From Candidatus Hydrogenedentota bacterium (GTDB taxonomy: Bacteria > Hydrogenedentota > Hydrogenedentia > Hydrogenedentales > SLHB01): a stretch of 8,538 bases of DNA. The notes under the pieces are model-generated. The model searched no databases and was not told where the DNA came from. It saw nothing but the letters and a program-made list of their open reading frames with translations. Positions within the stretch are counted from its first letter, which is position 1; each line of letters opens with the position of its first letter. Made by a program: the position numbers and the translations under genes. Location: positions 1 to 8,538 of the forward strand of contig PUMX01000309.1 in assembly GCA_003552485.1 (NCBI GenBank), read 5' to 3'. This document shows, one piece after another, positions 1-6,874 of the stretch.

Positions 1-93
1 CAGATGCTGGGAGCGCCCGCCGCCGAACCCACCGAACCCGTCGATCCCGAAGAAATGCCCGAGGAAGAAGAACCCGAGGTCATTCTGCGTTAG
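1..93 (+). CDS. C-terminal end of an unidentified protein with an acidic, proline-rich tail (partial)
   Basis: The first frame is open from the window edge to a TAG at 91-93, giving the last 30 residues of a protein that begins outside the window. The tail is rich in Glu and Pro (several Glu-Pro pairs and a run of four Glu before the end) and finishes Val-Ile-Leu-Arg. Such a charged, low-complexity tail is probably disordered and gives no family identity. The gene ends only 26 bases before the MgtC-family start on the same strand, with no terminator hairpin between them, so the two may be co-transcribed. The function cannot be inferred from this fragment. Confidence 0.7.
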   Translation, partial: QMLGAPAAEPTEPVDPEEMPEEEEPEVILR

Positions 94-119
94 CGGGTTC
101 GAACCTCGATACTGGAGAA

Positions 120-815
120 ATGGCGTTGACCGAAAACTGGGAACTTATACCCGAAATCGCCCTGAAATTCTTTCTGGCCATCATACTGGCCGGCGCGGTC
201 GGGCTGGAACGCGAGCGCAAGGGGCGATCGGCCGGCCTGCGCACGCACATCCTCGTCTGCTTCGGGTCGACCCTCGCCATGGTGGTCGCGGATATCATCG
301 CCCTGCGCTGGATGGAAATGGACACCACCGTCATGCTTGATCAGGGGCGCATCGCCGCCGGCGTGATAACGGGCGTCGGATTCCTGGGCGCCGGCACAAT
401 CATCAACGTGGGCGGCCACCACCGTGGCCTTACCACCGCCGCGTTGATCTGGTTCGTCGCCGCGCTGGGTATGGCCATCGGCACGGGACTCTATGCGGTT
501 GCGTTTACCGCCACGGCGTTTGCACTGTTTGTCGTCGTGTTCCTCGAATGGCTGGCCCGCTTTTTCCCGAGCACCGACCGGTTCAGGGTGAGCATGCAAA
601 TGCCTCACGGCCTCGAACAGATGCACTCCGTCGAAAACTTCATTCGCGAACAGGGCTACGAACTCGCCACCGCGCGGCTGCGCGTGTCCGAACAAGAGGA
701 GCGCGCCGAAATGACCTTCGAACTCATATCGCACCGGCGTCCGAACATCGACGAACTGGCGCAAGCGCTTCGGCGCGAGTTCGCTTCGGCGCGCAGGATA
801 ACGGTCGAACGATAA
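120..815 (+). CDS. MgtC/SapB-family inner-membrane protein
   Basis: This 231-residue protein has the length and layout of the MgtC/SapB family. The N-terminal half is hydrophobic, with likely membrane segments near residues 11-28, 42-62, 77-96 and two more between 103 and 143. Family signatures are visible: GAVGLERERKGRSAGLRTH (residues 25-43), the glycine-rich GVGFLGAGTII stretch (85-95) and RGLTTAALIW (102-111). Residues ~153-231 form a soluble region of the size and alternation expected for the ACT-like cytoplasmic domain of longer family members. In Salmonella MgtC supports growth at low magnesium and inside macrophages and inhibits the F-type ATP synthase; most environmental homologues have no proven role, so no gene symbol is given. 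The ATG at 120 follows GGAG (114-117) with only two bases between, an unusually short spacing, but no other start suits the first membrane segment. It faces the glycosidase-like gene convergently, 27 bases away. Confidence 0.92.
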   Translation: MALTENWELIPEIALKFFLAIILAGAVGLERERKGRSAGLRTHILVCFGSTLAMVVADIIALRWMEMDTTVMLDQGRIAAGVITGVGFLGAGTIINVGGHHRGLTTAALIWFVAALGMAIGTGLYAVAFTATAFALFVVVFLEWLARFFPSTDRFRVSMQMPHGLEQMHSVENFIREQGYELATARLRVSEQEERAEMTFELISHRRPNIDELAQALRREFASARRITVER

Positions 816-842
816 GCCTCCATGTGTTGGAAGACGGCCGCC

Positions 843-3140
843 TCAGTCGAACGCCGCTTCCCAACGGACCGGCCCGGCGTCCGTGGTCTCGAAGGCGAGC
901 GCGGCAATGTTTCCTTCCATACGCCAGTCGGTCTCTTCACCATCAACTAGAGCTGCATTCATGGTGAACCCTTCCGGCACGCGCAGGCGTATCGTGTAGG
1001 TCGCATCCGGCTTGGCCTCTAGCACGCCATGTAACCGGCGCTGACCGGCATCCCATTCCACCTCGGTGACGTCATTGGCGCCTTGGCTGAAATGGCTATC
1101 AACGGCGATGAACATGGGCCGCTCTTCGAGCGGACGGAACCCGAACAGGCGTACAGCGCCGGGCGGAATCGTCACGGTGAGCATACGCTGCGCGGTCCCA
1201 TGGTAGTGGTTCTCCCAGAAGTCGTAGACCGTGTAGAAGCGATTTGGATTAAGCCCCAACTGGGTCATGTAAAGAGATGTCTGGTTAGCTGTCGTGGCGT
1301 CCCAGTTGAATACAGCGGCGAGCTGCAAAGGGCCGGCGGCGTCATCGGCGGCGGTTGACCAGATGCGAGGCTCGCCCGGATCGAACAGATCCAAAGGACG
1401 GGCCGCGCGGATGTCGTTCGGAACGAGCCGTTGCAGAATCGCTGCTTCAGCAGGGCCCAAGTCCGTAAAGCGGTTGCCAAGCGCCACGGTGCCGCCAGTA
1501 AGGGCCTGCGCGGTAAACCACGCGAGCGACTGGTCCAGTTCCAGTCCGTTACCGAAGTAGGCGGCGCTATGACTTGGCTGCCACAAGAAGGGGGCCAAGT
1601 TGTAACGCAACGCGGCGTCCTGCAGGGATTCCACCACCCCTGGGTTCGCGGGGTCGCCTGTGCGCCATTGCGGTTCCGCCGCCGGTCCCACGCGCATGCC
1701 GCGGCTATACAGGGCCGGTACGGGCCCATAGCCGGCGGCGGCGATGTACGTTCTTGGACCGGCCGCCTCGCGAATGATGAGGGCGGCTTCGGTGGCCAAT
1801 TGCGCGCGCGTGTAGGCGGAGTCTCCGAACGATTCCACCCAGTACAACGGCTCCAACCATGGGTCGCCAGTGATCACCTCGAAGCCCCATTCCCGCGTGA
1901 CGCGGGCAATCATCTGGCGCAATCGCTCCCGCGCGCCAGGCTGGGAGATATCGAGGATTCGCTGGTCCGGCGCCAAGCGCTCGGCGCCCTCGGCATTAGG
2001 CTCGAGTAACCACTCGGGGTGGGCTTGCGCGAGTTCCGAGTCAGCGCTGACGATCAACGGGGTGATTTCCAGCGCGGGCGTGAACCCCTTCTCCTGCAGC
2101 TTGGCGGCCAAGCCGCCCATTCCATCGGGGAATCGCGCCGGATCGCCCTGCCAATCGCCTTTAGCGGTCTCCCAGCCGAGTCCTATCTGGAAATGTTCCC
2201 AGCCATAGGGCTGCAGCAGCCGCTCGGCGTAGTCGGCCTCCTCGAGAAAGGCGGCCTCGTCCATTTCTTCCACCACCTCCCGCGGCCACGCGTTCCAGGC
2301 GTCCGGTTTCAGAGTGTCATCCCTGCGCACGCGATTGAATACAGCGGTCGCGTTCGCAAACCGTTCGAGACCGCGAAAGGGTGAGTCCTCCGCGATCCCG
2401 ATATAGAACATCTCGGACTCGATGGCTTCGCCCGGCTGTAATTCTACGGGAGGATCAAACACGGTGGCGGCCTCAAAACGTCCGTATGCCTGCTGATCTT
2501 CATCCGAACGCTGGAGTGTGACCCGGTTTTCGCCATAACGCTGGGTAAGAAAACCGGCGATGGCGCTACGGCGCGTCGAGGAATTGTAAGCCGCCAAATA
2601 CCACTCGCTGGCCCCGCCGCCCTCCAATTTGGCGGGACGCCGCGTCTCGGTGGTCTCGGCCGTCAGCACCTGCGCCCGATCGGAACCGGGGCCCAGACTG
2701 AACCGCCCATCGCCGTTGCGCAACGACCAAGGCAGAAGCGCACGCACATGCACGGGCTCGCTGCCGGTATTCACATACTCGAGCCGCGCTGTTAGGAACG
2801 GTTGGACGGGATAGGTGTTCAACCGCCACTCGCTGTTGCGGCCCGGAACGACGAGGCCCTGTCCCTCGCCCAATGCGTCGGATACGGGCCAACGCGCGGT
2901 CGAATCGCCTTCCATGCGTAACGAGCGGGGCGCGTCGTCCCCGTCCAGCCAAACCATGGGAACAACGTTCTCAAACACGGGCTCGCCGGCGAGCAGGGAG
3001 ATATCCACCGCTCCCCTGCGCTGTATACTGAGTTCGTAGCGATCCGTGTTGATGCTGCGAAATTCGTGACCGGGACGATGAACGCAAGCGGGCAACACCA
3101 GCATTGCGGAGAGAAACGCGAGAAGCGCGGGTGTTTTCAT
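843..3140 (-). CDS. Lipoprotein related to clan GH-D (GH27/GH36-type) alpha-galactosidases, catalytic residues atypical
   Basis: This 765-residue protein starts with a lipoprotein signal: a basic N-terminus, a hydrophobic core and the lipobox LPAC with Cys19. Residues ~25-270 look like the N-terminal beta-sandwich of GH36-type enzymes. Residues ~280-580 resemble the melibiase TIM barrel: WNAW (282-285), a GDW...FPDGM stretch (328-341), HPEWLL (374-379), LDIS (396-399) and ALTGGTVALGNR (546-557). Residues ~600-765 look like C-terminal beta-sandwich, with VYDFWENHYHG (638-648). Family members usually cleave alpha-galactosides with an Asp nucleophile in a K-x-D motif and an Asp acid/base. Here the first site reads ITGDPW (Asp426 present, Lys replaced by Thr424). 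The second, normally R-I-G-x-D, reads RVGPAAEPQW (483-492) with Ala487 where Asp is expected. Activity and substrate are therefore uncertain. The start is supported by AAGGA (complement of 3151-3155) ten bases upstream of the ATG. Confidence 0.78.
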   Translation of the reverse strand: MKTPALLAFLSAMLVLPACVHRPGHEFRSINTDRYELSIQRRGAVDISLLAGEPVFENVVPMVWLDGDDAPRSLRMEGDSTARWPVSDALGEGQGLVVPGRNSEWRLNTYPVQPFLTARLEYVNTGSEPVHVRALLPWSLRNGDGRFSLGPGSDRAQVLTAETTETRRPAKLEGGGASEWYLAAYNSSTRRSAIAGFLTQRYGENRVTLQRSDEDQQAYGRFEAATVFDPPVELQPGEAIESEMFYIGIAEDSPFRGLERFANATAVFNRVRRDDTLKPDAWNAWPREVVEEMDEAAFLEEADYAERLLQPYGWEHFQIGLGWETAKGDWQGDPARFPDGMGGLAAKLQEKGFTPALEITPLIVSADSELAQAHPEWLLEPNAEGAERLAPDQRILDISQPGARERLRQMIARVTREWGFEVITGDPWLEPLYWVESFGDSAYTRAQLATEAALIIREAAGPRTYIAAAGYGPVPALYSRGMRVGPAAEPQWRTGDPANPGVVESLQDAALRYNLAPFLWQPSHSAAYFGNGLELDQSLAWFTAQALTGGTVALGNRFTDLGPAEAAILQRLVPNDIRAARPLDLFDPGEPRIWSTAADDAAGPLQLAAVFNWDATTANQTSLYMTQLGLNPNRFYTVYDFWENHYHGTAQRMLTVTIPPGAVRLFGFRPLEERPMFIAVDSHFSQGANDVTEVEWDAGQRRLHGVLEAKPDATYTIRLRVPEGFTMNAALVDGEETDWRMEGNIAALAFETTDAGPVRWEAAFD

Positions 3141-3150
3141 AGAGGCACGT

Positions 3151-3155
3151 TCCTT
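3151..3155 (-). promoter_or_regulatory. Shine-Dalgarno of the glycosidase-like lipoprotein gene
   Basis: Read on the - strand, AAGGA lies ten bases upstream of the ATG whose complement is at 3138-3140. It supports that start, which also gives a complete lipoprotein signal peptide. Confidence 0.6.
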
Positions 3156-3482
3156 GTGGGCTCACCGAGGTCAACCGTTGCACGCGGCCAACGCTCGCGG
3201 CGCACATCCTTTCTTGTTTGAGTCAACTCTCACTACAACATCCTATACGTACGCTGGCGGCAAGAGTTCCCCCCGAGCTCCATACTCGAAGTTATTTTCA
3301 CTTCTCCAAACTGATGACGAGGCCTGCGTCGAATAATTCACACCCACGCAAACGCTTCGGCCGGGGGCTCAGTTACCGTGAGAGCGGACAACTATGATAC
3401 GAGGCTCATCCAGTGTAGGGGCGCGCCGTTAAACGGGTCAAACCGCCGTCCGTTTGTCTTTGGAGTGTTTCGAGCTGGAACA

Positions 3483-3516
3483 CAAGCGCTTGATACTGCA
3501 ACAAGCAAGCGCTTGA
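3483..3516. repeat. Two direct copies of a palindromic 11-mer, candidate operator
   Basis: CAAGCGCTTGA occurs at 3483-3493 and again, identically, at 3506-3516. The first ten bases of each copy form a perfect palindrome with a central CG. The copies are 23 bases apart start to start, about two helical turns, so bound dimers would lie on nearly the same face. Central-CG palindromes of this kind resemble LacI-family operators, but this is only a resemblance. The second copy overlaps the -35-like element of the putative clpB promoter, which would suit repression. Confidence 0.5.
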
Positions 3517-3538
3517 GGAGCGGCTGATACCCCTCTTA
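3512..3538 (+). promoter_or_regulatory. Candidate heat-shock (sigma-32-type) promoter of clpB
   Basis: CTTGAG (3512-3517) and CCCCTCTTA (3530-3538) are separated by 12 bases. The E. coli sigma-32 consensus is CTTGAA, about 13-15 bases, then CCCCATNTA, so both boxes match well and the spacer is one base short. It sits about 75 bases upstream of the clpB start, and clpB is a classic heat-shock gene. Whether this organism uses an RpoH-type factor is unknown. Confidence 0.45.
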
Positions 3539-3596
3539 CCCAAGGCAATCGAGGTTGGCATGAAGGTTGCTAAGAAAAGGTGTGCAAATATGGAAG

Positions 3597-3604
3597 AAGG
3601 GAGA
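3597..3604 (+). promoter_or_regulatory. Shine-Dalgarno deciding the clpB start
   Basis: The purine run AAGGGAGA ends eight bases before the ATG at 3613. This favours 3613 over the in-frame ATG at 3580, which would add 11 residues (MCKYGRRETLQ) not found in ClpB proteins and has no comparable site upstream. Confidence 0.75.
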
Positions 3605-3612
3605 CATTGCAA

Positions 3613-6210
3613 ATGCGGTTCGACAAACTAACGATCAAAGCTCAGGAGGCGCTGTCCGAAGCCATGGACATGGCTTCGCAGCGAGGACATCCAGAGATTT
3701 CATCGCTTCATATACTTGATGCTCTAATTCATCAAGAGCAGGGGGTAGTGGCATCCATTCTACAACGCTTGGGCGTGCATCGAGATCCAATCAAAGGAGA
3801 AATCGATGCCGCCCTTGAACGGATGCCTCGCGTTGAGGGCGACGCAGGCGCGCAAGTGGGCCTCGGGCGTCACGCGCAGGAGGCCCTCAACGCAGGATGG
3901 AAGGTTGCTCAGACGCTCAAGGACGAGTATTTGAGCACAGAACATATACTCATCGGCATGGTGGAAGGGAAGAGTGACCCTGCCGGAACCATCCTTCGAA
4001 ACGCAGGCGTTACGAAGGACGATCTATGGCAGGCGCTGCAGCAAGTCCGCGGTTCCCAACGCGTTACGGATCCTAACGCTGAAGACACGTACGACGCGCT
4101 AGCCAAGTACAGCCGGGACCTGACCCAGTTGGCGCGCGCAGGCAAGCTCGATCCCGTCATTGGGCGCGATGAAGAGATTCGGCGCGTAATTCAGGTGTTG
4201 TCGCGCCGAACCAAGAACAACCCCGTGCTCATTGGCGAGCCGGGCGTGGGTAAGACCGCCATCGCCGAAGGCATGGCGCAACGCGTCGTGGCAGGCGATG
4301 TGCCGGAGAATCTCAGAGAGAAGCGGGTCGCTGCGCTTGATTTGGGCGCGTTGGTGGCCGGCGCGAAGTATCGCGGTGAATTCGAGGACCGGTTGAAGGC
4401 CGTGCTGCGTGAGATTCAGGAAGCTGAAGGCCAGGTCATTCTGTTCATCGACGAATTGCACACGCTTGTGGGCGCGGGCGCCGCAGAAGGCGCGATGGAC
4501 GCCTCGAACATGTTGAAACCTGCGCTGGCCCGTGGGGATCTACATTGTATAGGGGCGACCACCCTAGACGAGTACCGTAAGCATATCGAGAAAGATGCGG
4601 CGCTGGAACGAAGGTTCCAGCCGGTGTTTGTGGGCGAGCCCGATGTGGAAAGCACGATTGCGATTCTGCGCGGCCTCAAAGAGAAATATGAAGTTCACCA
4701 TGGCGTGCATATTCAGGACAGCGCCTTGGTGGCCGCCGCAACATTGAGCGATCGCTACGTGTCTGACCGGTACTTGCCGGACAAGGCGATTGACTTGGTT
4801 GACGAAGCAAGTTCGCGGTTGCGCATCGAAATCGACAGCATGCCGTACGAAATCGATGTGCTGGAACGGCGAATTCGTCAACTTGAGATCGAGCATTTGG
4901 CGTTAAAGAAAGAGAAGGACAAGGCGGGCCAGGAGATGCGCGAGGGAATTGAGCGCGAACTGGCGCAGCTACGCGAAGAGGTTAACGCCAAAAAAGCGCA
5001 ATGGCAAGCCGAAAAAGAGGTGATTGACTCGATCCGCGAGATTAGTACGGCTATTGATGACGCCAAACGCGAGGAAGAAATCGCCGAACGGGCTGGCAAC
5101 CTGGACAAGGTGGCCGAGATCCGGTACGGAAGGCTCGGCGAACTCCATCGTAAACTCGAAGAGCAAAACCAACGGCTCGCCGAATTGCGTAAGGATGGAG
5201 GGTTTCTCAACGAGGAAGTGACAGAAGAGCACGTGGCGCAGATCATCTCGCATTGGACGGGTATCCCTGTCGCCAAGATGATGGAAGGCGAGATGGAACG
5301 ACTGCTCAAGATGGAGGAGCGGTTGGCCGAACGCGTCATCGGCCAACAGGAAGGCGTGCGGGTCGTGTCAGACGCTGTTCGCCGGGCGCGAGCTGGCTTG
5401 AAGGAGCCGGAGCGGCCCATCGGGTCGTTCATCTTCTTGGGCCCGACGGGCGTCGGCAAGACGGAACTGGCCCGCTCGCTGGCCGAGCTGTTGTTCGACG
5501 ATGAAAACGCCATGGTGCGCATAGACATGTCGGAATATATGGAGAAGCACGCGGTCTCGCGGCTGATCGGCGCGCCGCCGGGATATGTCGGTTACGACGA
5601 AGGCGGTCAGCTAACAGAAAGTATACGTCGCCGGCCGTACAGCGTGGTGCTCCTGGACGAAATCGAGAAAGCGCACGCGGATGTGTTCAACATTCTGCTG
5701 CAATTGCTTGATGATGGCCGGTTGACGGACAACCAGGGACGGACGGTTGACTTCAAGAACACGGTTATCATCATGACGTCGAACTTGGGCAGCGAGGTCT
5801 TCACCCGGGGCGGCGACGAAGCAGACCAGGTGAAGGAGGTCTTGGCGGTGTTGCGCCAACACTTCCGGCCCGAGTTCCTCAACCGGGTGGACGATATTGT
5901 GGTGTTCCATCCGCTGACGAAAGAGCACATACGGCGGATCGTGGATGTTCAGCTCAAGCGGCTGGCGAAACGGTTGGCCGAGAAGAAGATAACGATTGAG
6001 TTGACAGATGCCGCCCGCGACTTGCTCGCGGAGCAGGGCTTCGACCCAGTTTACGGAGCGCGCCCACTGAAGCGCATTATTCAGCGCAAGGTGTTGGACG
6101 CGTTGGCCATGCAGATTCTTGAGGGCCGGGTCAGCGAAGGGTCGACTGTAACCGTCGACGCAGACGGCCACGAATTCAGCTTTCATAGCCATATGTCCCA
6201 AGCGGCCTAA
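3613..6210 (+). CDS. clpB: ATP-dependent protein disaggregase ClpB
   Basis: ClpB is a hexameric AAA+ ring that, with DnaK/DnaJ/GrpE, threads aggregated proteins through its pore in the cytoplasm. This copy is 865 residues (E. coli 857) and complete. The Clp_N domain spans ~1-145, opening MRFDKLTIKAQEAL. AAA-1 has Walker A GEPGVGKT (208-215), pore-loop Tyr253 in GAKYRGEFE, Walker B with Asp280-Glu281, and arginine fingers Arg333-Arg334. A coiled-coil M domain covers ~410-520, the hallmark separating ClpB from ClpA. AAA-2 has Walker A GPTGVGKT (610-617), pore-loop Tyr658 in GYVGY, Walker B Asp682-Glu683, and sensor-2 GARPLKR (815-821). No ClpP-binding IGL/IGF loop is seen, as expected for a disaggregase. 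The start at 3613 is set by homology and its Shine-Dalgarno. A heat-shock-like promoter lies upstream. The last ~155 bases are duplicated downstream as a broken copy. Confidence 0.98.
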   Translation: MRFDKLTIKAQEALSEAMDMASQRGHPEISSLHILDALIHQEQGVVASILQRLGVHRDPIKGEIDAALERMPRVEGDAGAQVGLGRHAQEALNAGWKVAQTLKDEYLSTEHILIGMVEGKSDPAGTILRNAGVTKDDLWQALQQVRGSQRVTDPNAEDTYDALAKYSRDLTQLARAGKLDPVIGRDEEIRRVIQVLSRRTKNNPVLIGEPGVGKTAIAEGMAQRVVAGDVPENLREKRVAALDLGALVAGAKYRGEFEDRLKAVLREIQEAEGQVILFIDELHTLVGAGAAEGAMDASNMLKPALARGDLHCIGATTLDEYRKHIEKDAALERRFQPVFVGEPDVESTIAILRGLKEKYEVHHGVHIQDSALVAAATLSDRYVSDRYLPDKAIDLVDEASSRLRIEIDSMPYEIDVLERRIRQLEIEHLALKKEKDKAGQEMREGIERELAQLREEVNAKKAQWQAEKEVIDSIREISTAIDDAKREEEIAERAGNLDKVAEIRYGRLGELHRKLEEQNQRLAELRKDGGFLNEEVTEEHVAQIISHWTGIPVAKMMEGEMERLLKMEERLAERVIGQQEGVRVVSDAVRRARAGLKEPERPIGSFIFLGPTGVGKTELARSLAELLFDDENAMVRIDMSEYMEKHAVSRLIGAPPGYVGYDEGGQLTESIRRRPYSVVLLDEIEKAHADVFNILLQLLDDGRLTDNQGRTVDFKNTVIIMTSNLGSEVFTRGGDEADQVKEVLAVLRQHFRPEFLNRVDDIVVFHPLTKEHIRRIVDVQLKRLAKRLAEKKITIELTDAARDLLAEQGFDPVYGARPLKRIIQRKVLDALAMQILEGRVSEGSTVTVDADGHEFSFHSHMSQAA

Positions 6211-6226
6211 TGTGGCGTCTGACCCT

Positions 6227-6350
6227 GGATGCGCTGGCGCCCCCTTGCCAGCGGCATCCTGACCCCCGGGCCTGAGGTCTCCCCGCCTCAGGCCCATCCC
6301 TCCCGCGGGACCGGACGTCCTCCCCAGCGTCCGGTCCCGAATTGTTTTTT
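6227..6350 (+). ncRNA. Hairpin triad T1, candidate structured 3'UTR RNA
   Basis: Three consecutive GC-rich hairpins start 17 bases after the clpB stop. Hairpin A pairs 6227-6238 with 6247-6259 around one bulged base. Hairpin B pairs 6268-6277 with 6286-6295 perfectly (10 bp, loop TCTCCCCG). Hairpin C pairs 6306-6317 with 6328-6339 perfectly (12 bp, loop TCCTCCCCAG) and is followed by a T tract. All three loops are C-rich. It may be a clpB 3'UTR structure, a processed small RNA, or an elaborate terminator. Expression is not shown by the sequence. Confidence 0.55.
6306..6350 (+). terminator. Rho-independent terminator of clpB (hairpin C of triad T1)
   Basis: A perfect 12-bp stem (6306-6317 with 6328-6339) has a 10-base loop and is followed by AATT, a G and six T (6345-6350). 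It is the first strong terminator after clpB, about 95 bases beyond the stop codon. The T run begins five bases after the stem, slightly further than ideal. Confidence 0.8.
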
Positions 6351-6422
6351 CTGGGCCTTGAATACCTTGAATAAAAGCCAGTTACACGCGTCTACTTCTA
6401 TGGAAGACCTTGTCCGGACGTG

Positions 6423-6513
6423 TAGCGGCGCACGCGCCGCTAGGGCAGTGGACCCGGGATTCCTCTTCTCTGGTCCATGTCGCTGGCCAAGGCGAGCGTC
6501 GTTCACAGCGTCT
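6423..6513 (+). repeat. Hairpin triad T2, partly decayed
   Basis: This is the unit-1 counterpart of T4. Hairpin A'' is an almost perfect palindrome (6423-6442, 8 bp with a 4-base loop), different in sequence from the T4 version and lacking the C-rich loop. Hairpin B'' pairs GGACC (6450-6454) with GGTCC (6472-6476) and, past one mismatch, 6456-6459 with 6467-6470 including a G.T pair. The expected terminator hairpin C is unrecognisable: only CAGCGTC (6506-6512) remains, at exactly the spacing seen in T4, with no stem or T tract. This triad has probably lost terminator function. Confidence 0.5.
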
Positions 6514-6671
6514 GAAGCGCGTCCGCTGAAGCGCATTATTCAGCGCATCTTGTTGGACGCGTTGGCCATATGGACATTCTTGAGGGCCGGGTCAGCAGAG
6601 GGTCGACCATAACCGTCGACGCAGACGGCCACAAACGCAGCTTTCATAGCCATATCTTCCAAGCGGCCTAA
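6514..6671 (+). pseudogene. Broken duplicate of the clpB 3' end
   Basis: This stretch copies the last ~155 bases of clpB, including the sensor-2 region, where EARPLKRIIQR remains readable. Two extra bases in the segment matching GCCATGCAGATTCTT (here GCCATATGGACATTCTT) shift the frame, which then runs into TAA at 6610-6612. The original clpB stop is still recognisable at 6669-6671. There is no start codon or ribosome binding site and only the last ~50 codons are present, so it cannot encode a functional domain. Near-identity of its downstream hairpins to those after clpB shows it arose with the local tandem duplication. Confidence 0.85.
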
Positions 6672-6687
6672 TGTGGCGTCTGACCCT

Positions 6688-6811
6688 GGATGCGCTGGCG
6701 TCCCCCTTGCCAGCGCATCCTGACCCCCGGGCTTGAGGTCTCCCCGCCTCAGGCCCATCCCTCCCGCGGGGCCGGACGTCCTCCCCAGCGTCCGGTCCCG
6801 AATTGTTTTTT
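6688..6811 (+). ncRNA. Hairpin triad T3, candidate structured RNA
   Basis: This is the unit-2 copy of T1. Hairpin A pairs 6688-6699 with 6709-6720 as a perfect 12-bp stem: the bulge of T1 is absent because one base is missing on the 3' arm while one is gained in the loop. Hairpin B (6729-6738 with 6747-6756) keeps pairing through a T.G wobble at 6733/6753. Hairpin C (6767-6778 with 6789-6800) has a G.T wobble at 6771/6796 where T1 has A-T. The loops of B and C are identical to those of T1. It follows a dead clpB fragment, so its retention is not explained by clpB termination alone. Confidence 0.55.
6767..6811 (+). terminator. Rho-independent terminator (hairpin C of triad T3)
   Basis: A 12-bp stem (6767-6778 with 6789-6800) containing one G.T wobble, the same 10-base loop as the clpB terminator, then AATTG and six T (6806-6811). 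It is a second copy produced by the tandem duplication. Confidence 0.7.
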
Positions 6812-6874
6812 CTGGGCCTTGAATACTTTGAATAAGAGCCCAACGCGTTCGTCTAACTTAATGAAGACCCCTAC

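Larger units (their letters stand above)
3141..3612. other. Divergent intergenic region between the lipoprotein gene and clpB
   Basis: This 472-base spacer separates two divergently transcribed genes and should hold promoters for both. No convincing coding sequence is visible; the short open frames here have no recognisable features. Items noted on the clpB side are a lone TATGAT hexamer (3393-3398) without a well-spaced -35, an inverted repeat AAACGG/CCGTTT near 3432-3456, two copies of a palindromic 11-mer (3483-3493 and 3506-3516), and a heat-shock-like promoter (3512-3538). I saw no CIRCE element of the HrcA type. On the - strand, TTGACT occurs about 80 bases upstream of the lipoprotein gene start, but no matching -10 was found. 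Confidence 0.6.

Noticed and set aside
90..764. 224-residue - strand open frame opposite the MgtC-family gene
   Set aside because: The + strand frame has clear membrane segments and family motifs; the antisense product is a charged, low-complexity shadow.
3393..3398. TATGAT as a housekeeping -10 for clpB
   Set aside because: No acceptable -35 lies 16-18 bases upstream (nearest TTACCG is 14 away), so a single hexamer is not enough.
3580..3612. Upstream in-frame ATG for clpB
   Set aside because: It would add 11 residues not typical of ClpB, while 3613 has a well-placed purine-rich ribosome binding site and the standard MRFDKLT start.
3406..3612. 68-residue - strand open frame in the clpB leader
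   Set aside because: It overlaps the promoter and ribosome-binding region of clpB, lacks a ribosome binding site and has no recognisable features.
4878..6297. Long - strand open frames opposite clpB (such as 4878-5528 and 5611-6297)
   Set aside because: They are antisense shadows of a strongly conserved GC-rich gene, with compositions rich in Ser/Arg or His/Gln and no domain signatures.
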